Assembly (NCBI RefSeq): GCF_000177675.1
Contig: NZ_ADGX01000075.1
Location: 1 to 42,078, forward strand
Direction of reading: 5' to 3'
Origin: Parafrankia sp. EUN1f
Lineage (GTDB): Bacteria > Actinomycetota > Actinomycetes > Frankiales > Frankiaceae
Length of the DNA: 42,078 nucleotides
The notes beneath the pieces were generated by a model. That model was not told where the DNA came from. It did no database searches and saw only the letters and a list, made by a program, of their open reading frames with translations. Positions 34,314 through 41,559 of this stretch are shown here, piece by piece (position 1 is the first letter of the stretch; the number at the start of each line of letters is the position of its first letter). Position numbers and translations under genes: made by a program.

Positions 34314-36127
34314 CCGCCACCTCCCAGGCTCACACGGCCGGCCCCACCGGCACCTTGATCAATACGCACGGACACAGCGTCGACATCTTCGCCGCTGACA
34401 CCGCCAGCGCCACCGACGCCACCGCCGACGCAGCCAGCGCCACCGACGCCACCGACGCCACCGACGCCGACGCTGCGGGGGCCCCGGCCGGCCGCAAGGC
34501 AGGCACGCCGCCAGGGCGGCGACTGATCGTGGCGGGCACGATCGCCGCGATCATCGCCATGGTCGGCGAGGCGCGGCTCGGCCCCCGGGACCCACAGGCC
34601 AGCGACCCGTCATCCTGGTGGGGAATTCTCCCATCCGCGCCCCCCTCGGACACGGTCAGGGGCGTGCTTGCGGCCACAGCGGTGCTGGCCGTGATCGCCC
34701 TCTGCCTGACCTGGGTCATCCTGCTGCGGTACGCGCTGCGTCACGCGCTCCCGGCCCGCACGGCCGCCGTCACCGCCCTCGCGTGGGCAACCCCGTTCGC
34801 GGTCGGCCCTCCGTTGTTCAGTCGGGACGTCTACGCCTACGCGGCCCAGGGCGAACTCGCCCGGTACGGGCTGGATCCGGCGACCCACGGGATCGGCGAT
34901 CTGCTCTCACCGGACGCGGCCGGCACGGCGGGCGCGGCGTTCGTCGCCGCCGTCGACCCCCGGTGGCGCGAGACGCATGCTCCCTATGGCGGGCTCGCCG
35001 TGGGTGTGGAACGGTTCGCGGCAGCGGTCGGGAGCGCTCTCGGGTCCGGCCCGGCCACCGTGACGGTCGTGCTGCGGATCATCGCGGTGGTCTCCACTGT
35101 TGCCCTCGTCCTGCTGATGCTGCGCCTGTGGCGCAGGCCGGGCCCACTCACCGCTGGGCCGGGTTCGCTCACCGCGGCTGGCTCGCCCGCCGGCACGGGC
35201 ACAGCGCCCGGCCCGGTCGACTCCTACGCCTCGATCGTGCTCGTCCTGCTCGCGGCCAATCCGTTCGTGATCATCCATCTGATCGGTGGAGCGCACCTGG
35301 ACGCGCTCGCCGCGGCACTGCTCGCGGCCGCGCTGGTCGTCGACCGGATGCGCATCCGCGAGCGGCCCTCCCCCGGGCACCACGACCTGTTGCTCGGCGC
35401 GGCGGCCGTGGCGCTGGCCTGCCTCGCCGGGAGCGTCAAGGCCACCGCCTTCCTCGGAGTCGCCTGGCTCGTGGTCGCCCACGCCCGGGACGGATGGCGA
35501 AGATCCCTGGGAGCGGACGTCGCCGCCGGGACGATCGCGGTGGTCGCCGCAAGTGCCGCGGGCGGCTTCGGGCCGACCTGGCTCGGCGCGCTGGCGACGT
35601 CCGGCAAGCTCGAGACGGGTGTGGCCCCGGCGTCGATCCTCGCGACCGCAGCCGGCGCGCTGGCCCAGCTGGTCGGGCTGGATGTCGCGGACGACAGCCT
35701 GCTGCGGGCCACCCGCGCCCTCACCCTGCTCACGGCTGGTCTCATCGTCGGCTGGCTCCTGTTGCGAGCCTGGTCAAGGCCGCCCGCGAGCGGGCACCGG
35801 GATGATCTGGCCGTCGTGGGCTACGGCGGGATGGCCGTGGCTCTCGGTTCCCCCGTGCTCTACCCGTGGTATCTCGCGCTCAGCGTGCCGTTCCTGGCAG
35901 CCCTCGTCGCACTCGCCGCGCTCGACCGACGGACCAGGGCGGTGGTCGCGCTGGTCGTGGTCACGTCGGTGTGGCTGTGTGCCGCGACGTTGTCACCGCT
36001 CGCCGCAACCTGGCGGCTGCTCGGCCGAGCCGGGGTACCTGGCGCGGTAGTGGCGGCGGCGCTGGCTCTGCTCGCGGTGGTGGCGGCGGCACCGCGGGTG
36101 CAGCGGCGCGCGGCTCGCTCGCGGTAG
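34205..36127 (+). CDS. MptB-like polyprenol-phosphomannose-dependent mannosyltransferase
   Basis: 640 residues with about 12 transmembrane helices from residue 110 on. The outer-loop signature PLFSRDVYAYAAQGELARYGLDP (residues about 201-223), followed by VDPRWRETHAPYGGLAVG, is that of the MptA/MptB alpha-1,6-mannosyltransferases, which extend lipomannan-type polymers from polyprenyl-phosphomannose outside the membrane. Residues about 60-100 are a low-complexity Ala/Thr/Asp tract (SATDATADAAS type) encoded by short repeats. GTG 34205 follows a perfect AGGAGG (34190-34195). The 5' end overlaps the divergent gene by 109 bp and the 3' end overlaps the convergent GT87 gene by 167 bp. Confidence 0.82.
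   Translation: MSRGDDRSHCGAPARAIPGFRRWWSRAADQASPAGPPATSQAHTAGPTGTLINTHGHSVDIFAADTASATDATADAASATDATDATDADAAGAPAGRKAGTPPGRRLIVAGTIAAIIAMVGEARLGPRDPQASDPSSWWGILPSAPPSDTVRGVLAATAVLAVIALCLTWVILLRYALRHALPARTAAVTALAWATPFAVGPPLFSRDVYAYAAQGELARYGLDPATHGIGDLLSPDAAGTAGAAFVAAVDPRWRETHAPYGGLAVGVERFAAAVGSALGSGPATVTVVLRIIAVVSTVALVLLMLRLWRRPGPLTAGPGSLTAAGSPAGTGTAPGPVDSYASIVLVLLAANPFVIIHLIGGAHLDALAAALLAAALVVDRMRIRERPSPGHHDLLLGAAAVALACLAGSVKATAFLGVAWLVVAHARDGWRRSLGADVAAGTIAVVAASAAGGFGPTWLGALATSGKLETGVAPASILATAAGALAQLVGLDVADDSLLRATRALTLLTAGLIVGWLLLRAWSRPPASGHRDDLAVVGYGGMAVALGSPVLYPWYLALSVPFLAALVALAALDRRTRAVVALVVVTSVWLCAATLSPLAATWRLLGRAGVPGAVVAAALALLAVVAAAPRVQRRAARSR
34390..34482 (+). repeat. Short tandem repeats encoding an Ala/Thr/Asp tract in the mannosyltransferase
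   Basis: Degenerate units of GCCACCGACGCC and GCCAGC repeat in frame, giving ATDATDATDADAA-like residues ahead of the first membrane helix. Confidence 0.7.
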
Positions 36128-37508
36128 CCCGCAGCGCGTACCACGCGGCTACCACAAGCAGCAGGTTCCGCGCGATCAGCAGCAGCCCACCGACCACCCG
36201 GCCCTGCACGACATCGTTGTACCGCCAGGGGTAGACGATCTGCGTCAGCAAGCAGGCGGCCACGAGCAGCACCGTCAGGTCCCGCCGGCCGGCCCACAGG
36301 CCACCTCGCCGCCAGCATTGCCGCCAGCCTCGCCGTCCGGGCAGTCGGCCGAGAGGGTGCCCGTCCGGCTGACTGGCCGAACTGTCCAGCTGCCCGGGAC
36401 CGTCCGGCACCGGGCCGGTGCAGGCGAGCTGGGCCGCGGCCAGCGCAAGCAGCCAGACCAGATACTGCGGGCTCAGCACCCGCGACGTGACCATGATGAT
36501 GAGCACCGCCGCCAGGGCGCGGCCCGCCGTCCCGGCCGCGGTTGCAGCCGCGGGTTGCTCCCCCTGCTCCCGCGGCCGGCGCCCCCACCACCACACCACC
36601 GCCACACCGATCAGAGCCATCTCGACGAGAGAACACGCGGAGGCGACACCCCGGGCGGCCGGGCTGTCGAACTGGAGCGACCCGTAGGAGTACGTCGGGC
36701 CGGAGCCGGCCCCGAACATCGCGGCCACGACGAAGGGTGTGGCCGGTACCGCCTCGACCTGCAGGCCCCGGGCCCGCTGTGCGTCCAGGAAGCCGAGTGC
36801 GCCGTGCCACCAGCCGGCGGTCAGGAGCACCGCGGACAGTCCGGCGACCACGGCCGCGGCACCGGCCGTGATCCACCCGCACCGCGCCGGGGCCGCGTGC
36901 CGACGGCCGAGGGCGACGAGCAGCAGCCCTGGCCACACCTTCACAGCGGCGCCGAAGGCCACCCAGCCACCGAAGCGACCGAACCGGTCGCGGTCGCGGT
37001 CGCTGCCGCTGCCGGGGCCGGGGCCGGGGCTCGAGCTGGAGCCACTTCCACCGCGGCCCAGCGCGAGCACTGCCGCGAGCGCACCGGCGGCGGGCACCAG
37101 GTCGAAACGGGCCACGGTGACCGGGCCCAGCGCGAGGGTGCCCAGCAGCCACCAGTTCGCCGCGCGGCGCGAACGCCGGGCCAGCGCCCAGGTCACGACC
37201 GCGTCAAGCCCGAGGATCAGCAGGTAGAACGAGACCTCGTACGGGATGCCCAGCAACTCCCGGGGCACGGCCGGCAGCGCCAGCACCACCGCGGCACCCG
37301 GCGGGTACTGCCACTTCTCGTCACCGGGAACCTCCCCCTGCGCGACGAGCGTGTGCCCCCAGTCCCGGTAGAGATCCACATCGCCGAGAACGCTCTGCTG
37401 CGCGCCGAACACCTGCCCGGCCAGCGCCAGCACGAGGAGCACCGCACGGCTCAGTGCCCAGCGGACGAGCAGCGACCGGCCGAACGGACTAACCCAGGCA
37501 CGTCGCAT
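35961..37508 (-). CDS. GT87-family (DUF2029) membrane mannosyltransferase
   Basis: 515 residues, multi-spanning. The acidic outer loop LGDVDLYRDWGHTLVAQG followed by EVPGDEKWQYPPGAAVVLALP is characteristic of the GT87/DUF2029 polyprenyl-phosphomannose-dependent transferases (PimE-like). Later SPQYLVWLLALAA and YPWRYNDVV match the family's distal loops. An in-frame Gly/Ser/Pro/Arg/Asp tract (about 153-174) sits in a cytosolic loop. The natural-looking protein ends near residue 465; the final 50 residues are Pro/Arg-rich and encoded opposite the mannosyltransferase 3' end (35961-36127). With the two adjacent membrane proteins it suggests a lipoglycan locus. Confidence 0.82.
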   Translation of the reverse strand: MRRAWVSPFGRSLLVRWALSRAVLLVLALAGQVFGAQQSVLGDVDLYRDWGHTLVAQGEVPGDEKWQYPPGAAVVLALPAVPRELLGIPYEVSFYLLILGLDAVVTWALARRSRRAANWWLLGTLALGPVTVARFDLVPAAGALAAVLALGRGGSGSSSSPGPGPGSGSDRDRDRFGRFGGWVAFGAAVKVWPGLLLVALGRRHAAPARCGWITAGAAAVVAGLSAVLLTAGWWHGALGFLDAQRARGLQVEAVPATPFVVAAMFGAGSGPTYSYGSLQFDSPAARGVASACSLVEMALIGVAVVWWWGRRPREQGEQPAAATAAGTAGRALAAVLIIMVTSRVLSPQYLVWLLALAAAQLACTGPVPDGPGQLDSSASQPDGHPLGRLPGRRGWRQCWRRGGLWAGRRDLTVLLVAACLLTQIVYPWRYNDVVQGRVVGGLLLIARNLLLVVAAWYALRATASEPRAAAPAVPPPPPRAEPAPPPLPRQVPRLGRAAARLRRAVTTSRHTATPT

Positions 37509-37676
37509 CTGCCGAAAAGTACCTGCCGCGCCGGCACGGCAGGTACCGGCGTGAGAAAGTCATCGCCATGCGAGTACGCTTCGCTACCTAGCGTTACATC
37601 ACCGGCTCGGCGTCCCGATGGCCAAGCGTCACACGCCCTGGACGCTGCCCGACAGCAGAAGTCACGGAGGTGCTCT

Positions 37677-38933
37677 GTGATCCTCGGGACCGGCTCCGCC
37701 TGGGACACGGCGTGCGTGCAGCTTGCCGACGCCGTCCGCCACCTGGGCCTGGACGACGGCATGCACGACCTGCTGCGCACCCCGCGCCGATCGATCTCCG
37801 TCTCGGTGCCGCTGCTGCGCGACGACGGGCAGCTGCTCGTCCTGTCCGGCTACCGGGTCCAGCACAACCTGGCGCGTGGGCCCGCCAAGGGAGGCCTGCG
37901 CTACCACCCGTCCTGCGATCTTGACGAGGTCAAGGCCCTCGCCATGTGGATGACCTGGAAATGCGCGCTGATGGGTATCCCCTACGGCGGGGCGAAGGGC
38001 GGGATCGCCGTCGAGCCGGGCCTGCTCTCACGGCAGGAACGTGAGCGGATGACCCGGCGGTACGCGGCCGAGCTGGTGCCGCTGATCGGGCCGGACAAGG
38101 ACATCCCCGCCCCGGACGTCGGCACCGACGAGCAGACCATGGCCTGGATCATGGATACCTACTCCACGCACACCGGTCACACCGCCGCGGGCGTGGTCAC
38201 CGGCAAGCCGCTGTCGATCGGCGGGTCCGCCGGGCGGGCCGGGGCCACCAGCCGTGGCGTCCAGCTGGCGGCGTTCGCCGCGCTGCGCGAGCTCGACAAG
38301 GAGCCCAGGGAGACCACGGTCGCCGTGCAGGGCTTCGGCAAGGTCGGCGCACTCGCCGCCCAGTACCTGCACGACGCCGGCTGCCGCCTGGTCGCGGTGT
38401 CCGACGTCAAGGGCGGCGTCCACAACAGCGCGGGGCTCAACCCGACCGCGCTGATCCGGCACGTGGCCCGCGGCGGCGACACGGTCGTCGGCTACCCCGG
38501 CACCGACACGATCACCAACGCAGAGCTCCTCGAGCTCGACGTCGACATGCTGGTCCCCGCGGCGCTCGAAGGTGTGATCAACATCGGGAACGCCGACCGG
38601 GTCAAGGCGCCGCTGATCGTCGAGGGCGCGAACGGCCCGGTGACGGCGGAGGCCGACCGGGTCCTCACCGGGAACGGCACGGTGATCGTGCCGGACATCC
38701 TCGCCAACGGTGGCGGCGTCGCCGTCTCCTACTTCGAATGGGTGCAGGACATCCAGGCGTACTTCTGGTCGGAGGACCAGGTGAACGACCGCCTGCGCGA
38801 GCTGATGCAGCGCGCCTACCGGGAGGTCTCCGCGCTGGCCCGCGAGCGGCGGGTGAGCCTGCGCACCGCCGCCCACATCATCGGCGTCGCCCGCGTCGCC
38901 GAGGCGCACCGGACCCGGGGCCTGTACCCCTGA
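37677..38933 (+). CDS. Glu/Leu/Phe/Val-type dehydrogenase, probably glutamate dehydrogenase
   Basis: 418 residues. It interconverts an amino acid (probably glutamate) with its 2-oxo acid and ammonium using NAD(P). The substrate domain shows SVPLLRDDGQLLVLSGYRVQH, RGPAKGGLRYHP and MWMTWKCALMGIPYGGAKGGI with the catalytic Lys, then PAPDVGTDEQTMAWIMDTY. The Rossmann domain has TVAVQGFGKVGALAAQYL (about 215-232) and PAALEGVINIGNADRV. GTG 37677 follows ACGGAGG; the much longer upstream frame to 36318 is only a shadow of the GT87 gene. The last 56 bp overlap the convergent RNHCP gene. Glutamate versus leucine specificity is uncertain. Confidence 0.93.
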   Translation: MILGTGSAWDTACVQLADAVRHLGLDDGMHDLLRTPRRSISVSVPLLRDDGQLLVLSGYRVQHNLARGPAKGGLRYHPSCDLDEVKALAMWMTWKCALMGIPYGGAKGGIAVEPGLLSRQERERMTRRYAAELVPLIGPDKDIPAPDVGTDEQTMAWIMDTYSTHTGHTAAGVVTGKPLSIGGSAGRAGATSRGVQLAAFAALRELDKEPRETTVAVQGFGKVGALAAQYLHDAGCRLVAVSDVKGGVHNSAGLNPTALIRHVARGGDTVVGYPGTDTITNAELLELDVDMLVPAALEGVINIGNADRVKAPLIVEGANGPVTAEADRVLTGNGTVIVPDILANGGGVAVSYFEWVQDIQAYFWSEDQVNDRLRELMQRAYREVSALARERRVSLRTAAHIIGVARVAEAHRTRGLYP

Positions 38934-39339
38934 CCTGCTGGCCCCCGCGCTGCGGGCCCGCGTGCTCCGGCCCGTGCCGACCGACCTCCTCCGCGACCAT
39001 CCTGGCCAGCGCGAACAGGGCGGCCTCCGCGTCCGCAGGTGCGGTCCGGTTGCGGCGCCGATGGCCGCAGTCCACACACTGATGGGTCAGGATGCTGTCC
39101 CTGGCCCGCATCTCCACCGCGACCGGGCGCATCAGCCCCCGGCACGCCGCCTCGCGGTCACCGGGGTGGACGTCCACATGCCGCGACCACAGGCAGGCCG
39201 GACAGTGGTTCGTGTAGCCGTCACCCCGGACCGCCGCCCCGCACACCAGGCACTCGAAGTCCTCCGGCGTACGGGCGAACCGGCGCGGCTCACCCCCGCC
39301 ACCCTCTTCGGGGCCTGCCGTCTCCTCATGCGGTCGCAC
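38878..39339 (-). CDS. RNHCP zinc-ribbon domain protein
   Basis: 153 residues. The RNHCP domain is plain: FECLVCGAAVRGDGYTNHCP with CLWSRHVDVHPGDREAAC and GLMRP (about 28-72), then a second Cys pair in LTHQCVDCGHRRRNR (about 84-98), giving likely zinc ligands. The function of this family is unknown. The C-terminal 35 residues are Gly/Arg-rich and overlap the 3' end of the dehydrogenase gene by 56 bp, so the real product's tail may be unselected. GTG 39339 has TACCGT ending 6 nt upstream, again a leaderless arrangement. Confidence 0.85.
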   Translation of the reverse strand: MRPHEETAGPEEGGGGEPRRFARTPEDFECLVCGAAVRGDGYTNHCPACLWSRHVDVHPGDREAACRGLMRPVAVEMRARDSILTHQCVDCGHRRRNRTAPADAEAALFALARMVAEEVGRHGPEHAGPQRGGQQVRGTGPGSGAPRRRGRRR

Positions 39340-39345
39340 CGCTCC

Positions 39346-39351
39346 ACGGTA
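39346..39351 (-). promoter_or_regulatory. Leaderless -10 element of the RNHCP gene
   Basis: On the minus strand TACCGT (39351 to 39346) is followed by 6 nt and GTG 39339. Confidence 0.5.
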
Positions 39352-39525
39352 TGAGTCGCCCCGCCTGCGCGGTATGGGCCGGCGTCGTCGACGCTATGGG
39401 CCACTGAGGGCCGACGCGCCCGGTGTGTCCGGAGGAACGAACCGGGATGTGGGACCCACGGGATGAAATAGTGGGCGGCGTCCGTGCCTCCCCAGCGAGG
39501 CTGCTGCCCCGCAAGGAGGTTCGCC

Positions 39526-39858
39526 GTGCCCCCCGCCCCCGGATCGGACGCTGCCGATTCCGGCCCGGCGATGGGCGGCGGCGGCCTGAGCGAGCGGGAT
39601 GCCCGGATGCTGGCATTCGAGAAGAAGTGGCCGGCGCATACCGGCCCCAAGGATGCCGCGATCCAGGCCGAGTTCGGTCTGTCGTCGACCCGCTATTACC
39701 AGAAGCTGCATGTACTGATCAAGTCACCAGCCGCGCTGGCCGCCGAGCCGATGCTCGTCAACCGGCTGCAGCGGCTGCTTGACGAACGCCGGCGCGCCCG
39801 CGCCGGCGCCTTGGACGACGCCGGCGCGCCCGGCGGCGACGGTCCCGACGACGCATGA
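39526..39858 (+). CDS. DUF3263 family protein
   Basis: 110 residues of a small actinobacterial family. The conserved part is LSERDARMLAFEKKWPAHTG followed by PKDAAIQAEFGLSSTRYYQKLHVL (about 20-65), which has a helix-turn-helix look and ends in a basic helix, so DNA binding is plausible but unproven. GTG 39526 follows a perfect AAGGAGG (39513-39519). The stop lies 10 nt before the next gene, a LytR_C protein, a pairing that I recognise in actinobacteria. Confidence 0.85.
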   Translation: MPPAPGSDAADSGPAMGGGGLSERDARMLAFEKKWPAHTGPKDAAIQAEFGLSSTRYYQKLHVLIKSPAALAAEPMLVNRLQRLLDERRRARAGALDDAGAPGGDGPDDA

Positions 39859-39868
39859 GGAGAGCCCC

Positions 39869-40510
39869 GTGCCCAGTGGCTCCCACCCCTACCGAAACCG
39901 CGGTAGTGACCGCCTGCGCACGGCGGCCGCCACCGCCGTGGCCGTGCTGGCCGTGCTCGCCGGCATCCTGCTGGTGAACCTGTTCAACGGCGACACCGAT
40001 GACGAGGTCGCCGCCGCGGGGGCCAGCCCCACCCGGGCCGAGTCCGCCGAGCCGACGAGGCCGGCCGAGACCACCGAGCCGACCAGGCCGACCAGGCCCG
40101 CCGAATCCACCAGGCCGGCCGAGACCACCGAGCCGACACCATCCCGGCAGGCGACGCCGACGACCGCCCCGGCCACGCCGAAACCCGGGTCCGATCCGGC
40201 GGCGCCGCACGTGTTCGCGCCTGTCGTCGTGTTGAACAACTCCCGGATCAAAGGCCTCGCCGACCGCGCGGCCGACAAGGTGGAGGCCGCCGGTTTCAAG
40301 GTCGAGCGGGTCAACAACTACGTGGGCCAGTACAACGTCCCGGTTACCACCGTCTTCTACGACCCCGAGGACGCCGAGGCCGCTCGCACCCTGCTGGAGA
40401 CCGTCCCCGGGGTTGACCGCATGGTCCCCCGCGCCGAGACGCGAATCATCGAGACGGACACCCTCATCCTGGTCATCACCAGGGACTTTCCTGCCGGCGA
40501 CCAGCCCTGA
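39869..40510 (+). CDS. Membrane-anchored LytR C-terminal domain protein
   Basis: 213 residues. A basic N-terminus and one transmembrane helix (about 19-38, AAATAVAVLAVLAGILLVNL) precede a Pro/Thr/Glu/Arg repeat linker (about 50-105). The LytR_C fold occupies about 112-205 (VVVLNNSRIKGLADRAADKV, VPVTTVFYDPEDAEAARTLL). Such domains occur outside the membrane, alone or fused to LytR-CpsA-Psr enzymes that attach polymers to the wall; the stand-alone form is likely an accessory cell-envelope protein. GTG 39869 has GAGGAGAG upstream. Co-transcribed with the DUF3263 gene. Confidence 0.85.
   Translation: MPSGSHPYRNRGSDRLRTAAATAVAVLAVLAGILLVNLFNGDTDDEVAAAGASPTRAESAEPTRPAETTEPTRPTRPAESTRPAETTEPTPSRQATPTTAPATPKPGSDPAAPHVFAPVVVLNNSRIKGLADRAADKVEAAGFKVERVNNYVGQYNVPVTTVFYDPEDAEAARTLLETVPGVDRMVPRAETRIIETDTLILVITRDFPAGDQP
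40040..40145 (+). repeat. Tandem repeats encoding a Pro/Thr/Glu linker
   Basis: GCCGAGACCACCGAGCCGAC-type units recur about twice with shorter GACCAGGCC units between them, encoding AETTEPTRP repeats in the LytR_C protein. Confidence 0.65.
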
Positions 40511-40556
40511 CGGCAGCCGGCCCGCCACCACCCACCGCATGCGACCGGGAGCGATC

Positions 40557-41441
40557 GTGACCGAATCCTCGACCTCGCCGCCCACCGGCCGGGCCGCGCC
40601 CGCCACCGTGGGATCCCCGCCGACCCCACGCACCCCGGCCGGCGGCGCCGGTCTGGCCGCCCTGTTGACCGCGCCGGAGAACGCCCTGGTCGCGCTCGAC
40701 TACGACGGCACCCTGTCACCGATCGTGTCCCGGCCCGGGGACGCCGTGCCCGCCCCGGGCGCCATGGCGGCGCTGAGCCGGATCGCCCGCCAGGTCGGCA
40801 CCGTGGCGATCATCACGGGCCGGCCGGTGGACGCCGTCCTGCAGCTCACCGAGGCGGCGCGGTTCGCCGACCTCGGCCGGCTGCTCGTCCTCGGCCAGTA
40901 CGGGCTGCAGCGCTGGGACGCCGAGACCGGGCAGACCACCAGCCCGGAGCCGCTGCCCGGGGTGAGCACCCTGCGCAGTGCCCTCACCGAGGCGCTCCAG
41001 GATGCCCCGGCCGGAACGTCCGTCGAGGACAAGCAGCACGCCCTGGTCGTGCACGTCCGGCGGACCGCCGACCCGGACGCCACGCTCGCCGCGCTGACGC
41101 CGGCCCTGAGCCGGCTGGCCCAGGACCACGGTCTGGAGGCCGCGCCCGGCAAGCGGGTGCTGGAGCTGCGCCCACCCGGTCATGACAAGGGCCGGGCACT
41201 GCGCGCGCTGGTCGCCGAGCGCGGGGCCCGGTCGGTGCTGGTCGCCGGTGACGACCTGGGCGACCTGCCCGCGTTCGAGGCGGTCGACGAGCTGCGGGCC
41301 AGCGGCGTGGGTGGCGTCACCGTGTGCAGTGACAGCCCCGAGGTGCCGGACGCACTGCGCCTGCGGGCGGATCTTGTCGTCGACGGCCCGGCCGGCATGG
41401 TCACGCTGCTGGAGGTCCTGGCCGACCGGCTGATGCCCTGA
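40557..41441 (+). CDS. otsB: Trehalose-6-phosphate phosphatase
   Basis: 294-residue HAD-superfamily enzyme that dephosphorylates trehalose 6-phosphate. Motif I is VALDYDGTLSPIV (Asp nucleophile, about 46); motif II is AIITGR; the cap lies in the middle (LVLGQYGLQRWD); motif IV is LVAGDDLGDLPAF. KGRALRAL supplies the conserved Lys. GTG 40557 has GGGAG 5 nt upstream; ATG 40539 is a less likely alternative. The Ala/Pro-rich first 30 residues are extra. No trehalose-phosphate synthase gene is adjacent. A perfect palindrome follows 64 bp after the stop. Confidence 0.92.
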   Translation: MTESSTSPPTGRAAPATVGSPPTPRTPAGGAGLAALLTAPENALVALDYDGTLSPIVSRPGDAVPAPGAMAALSRIARQVGTVAIITGRPVDAVLQLTEAARFADLGRLLVLGQYGLQRWDAETGQTTSPEPLPGVSTLRSALTEALQDAPAGTSVEDKQHALVVHVRRTADPDATLAALTPALSRLAQDHGLEAAPGKRVLELRPPGHDKGRALRALVAERGARSVLVAGDDLGDLPAFEAVDELRASGVGGVTVCSDSPEVPDALRLRADLVVDGPAGMVTLLEVLADRLMP

Positions 41442-41505
41442 CCTGCCGGGCCCGACGCCCGAGCCCGACGCCCGGCACTGATTGCCTCAGCCGCCCCGAA
41501 GCACT

Positions 41506-41539
41506 GAGGATTTTGGTCGTTCCAGCGACCAAAATCCTC
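41506..41539. repeat. Perfect 14-bp palindrome between otsB and the IS
   Basis: GAGGATTTTGGTCG (41506-41519) and CGACCAAAATCCTC (41526-41539) form an exact inverted repeat with a 6-nt loop. It holds a TTTT run in a very GC-rich genome. It could be the otsB terminator or a dispersed palindromic repeat; the transposase gene begins 144 bp further on. Confidence 0.75.
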
Positions 41540-41559
41540 CGATCTTGCCCCAAGGCCGC

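Noticed and set aside
36318-37676. A long N-terminal extension of the glutamate dehydrogenase frame
   Set aside because: The extension is opposite the GT87 gene and has no homology-like features; GTG 37677 with ACGGAGG gives the normal family start.
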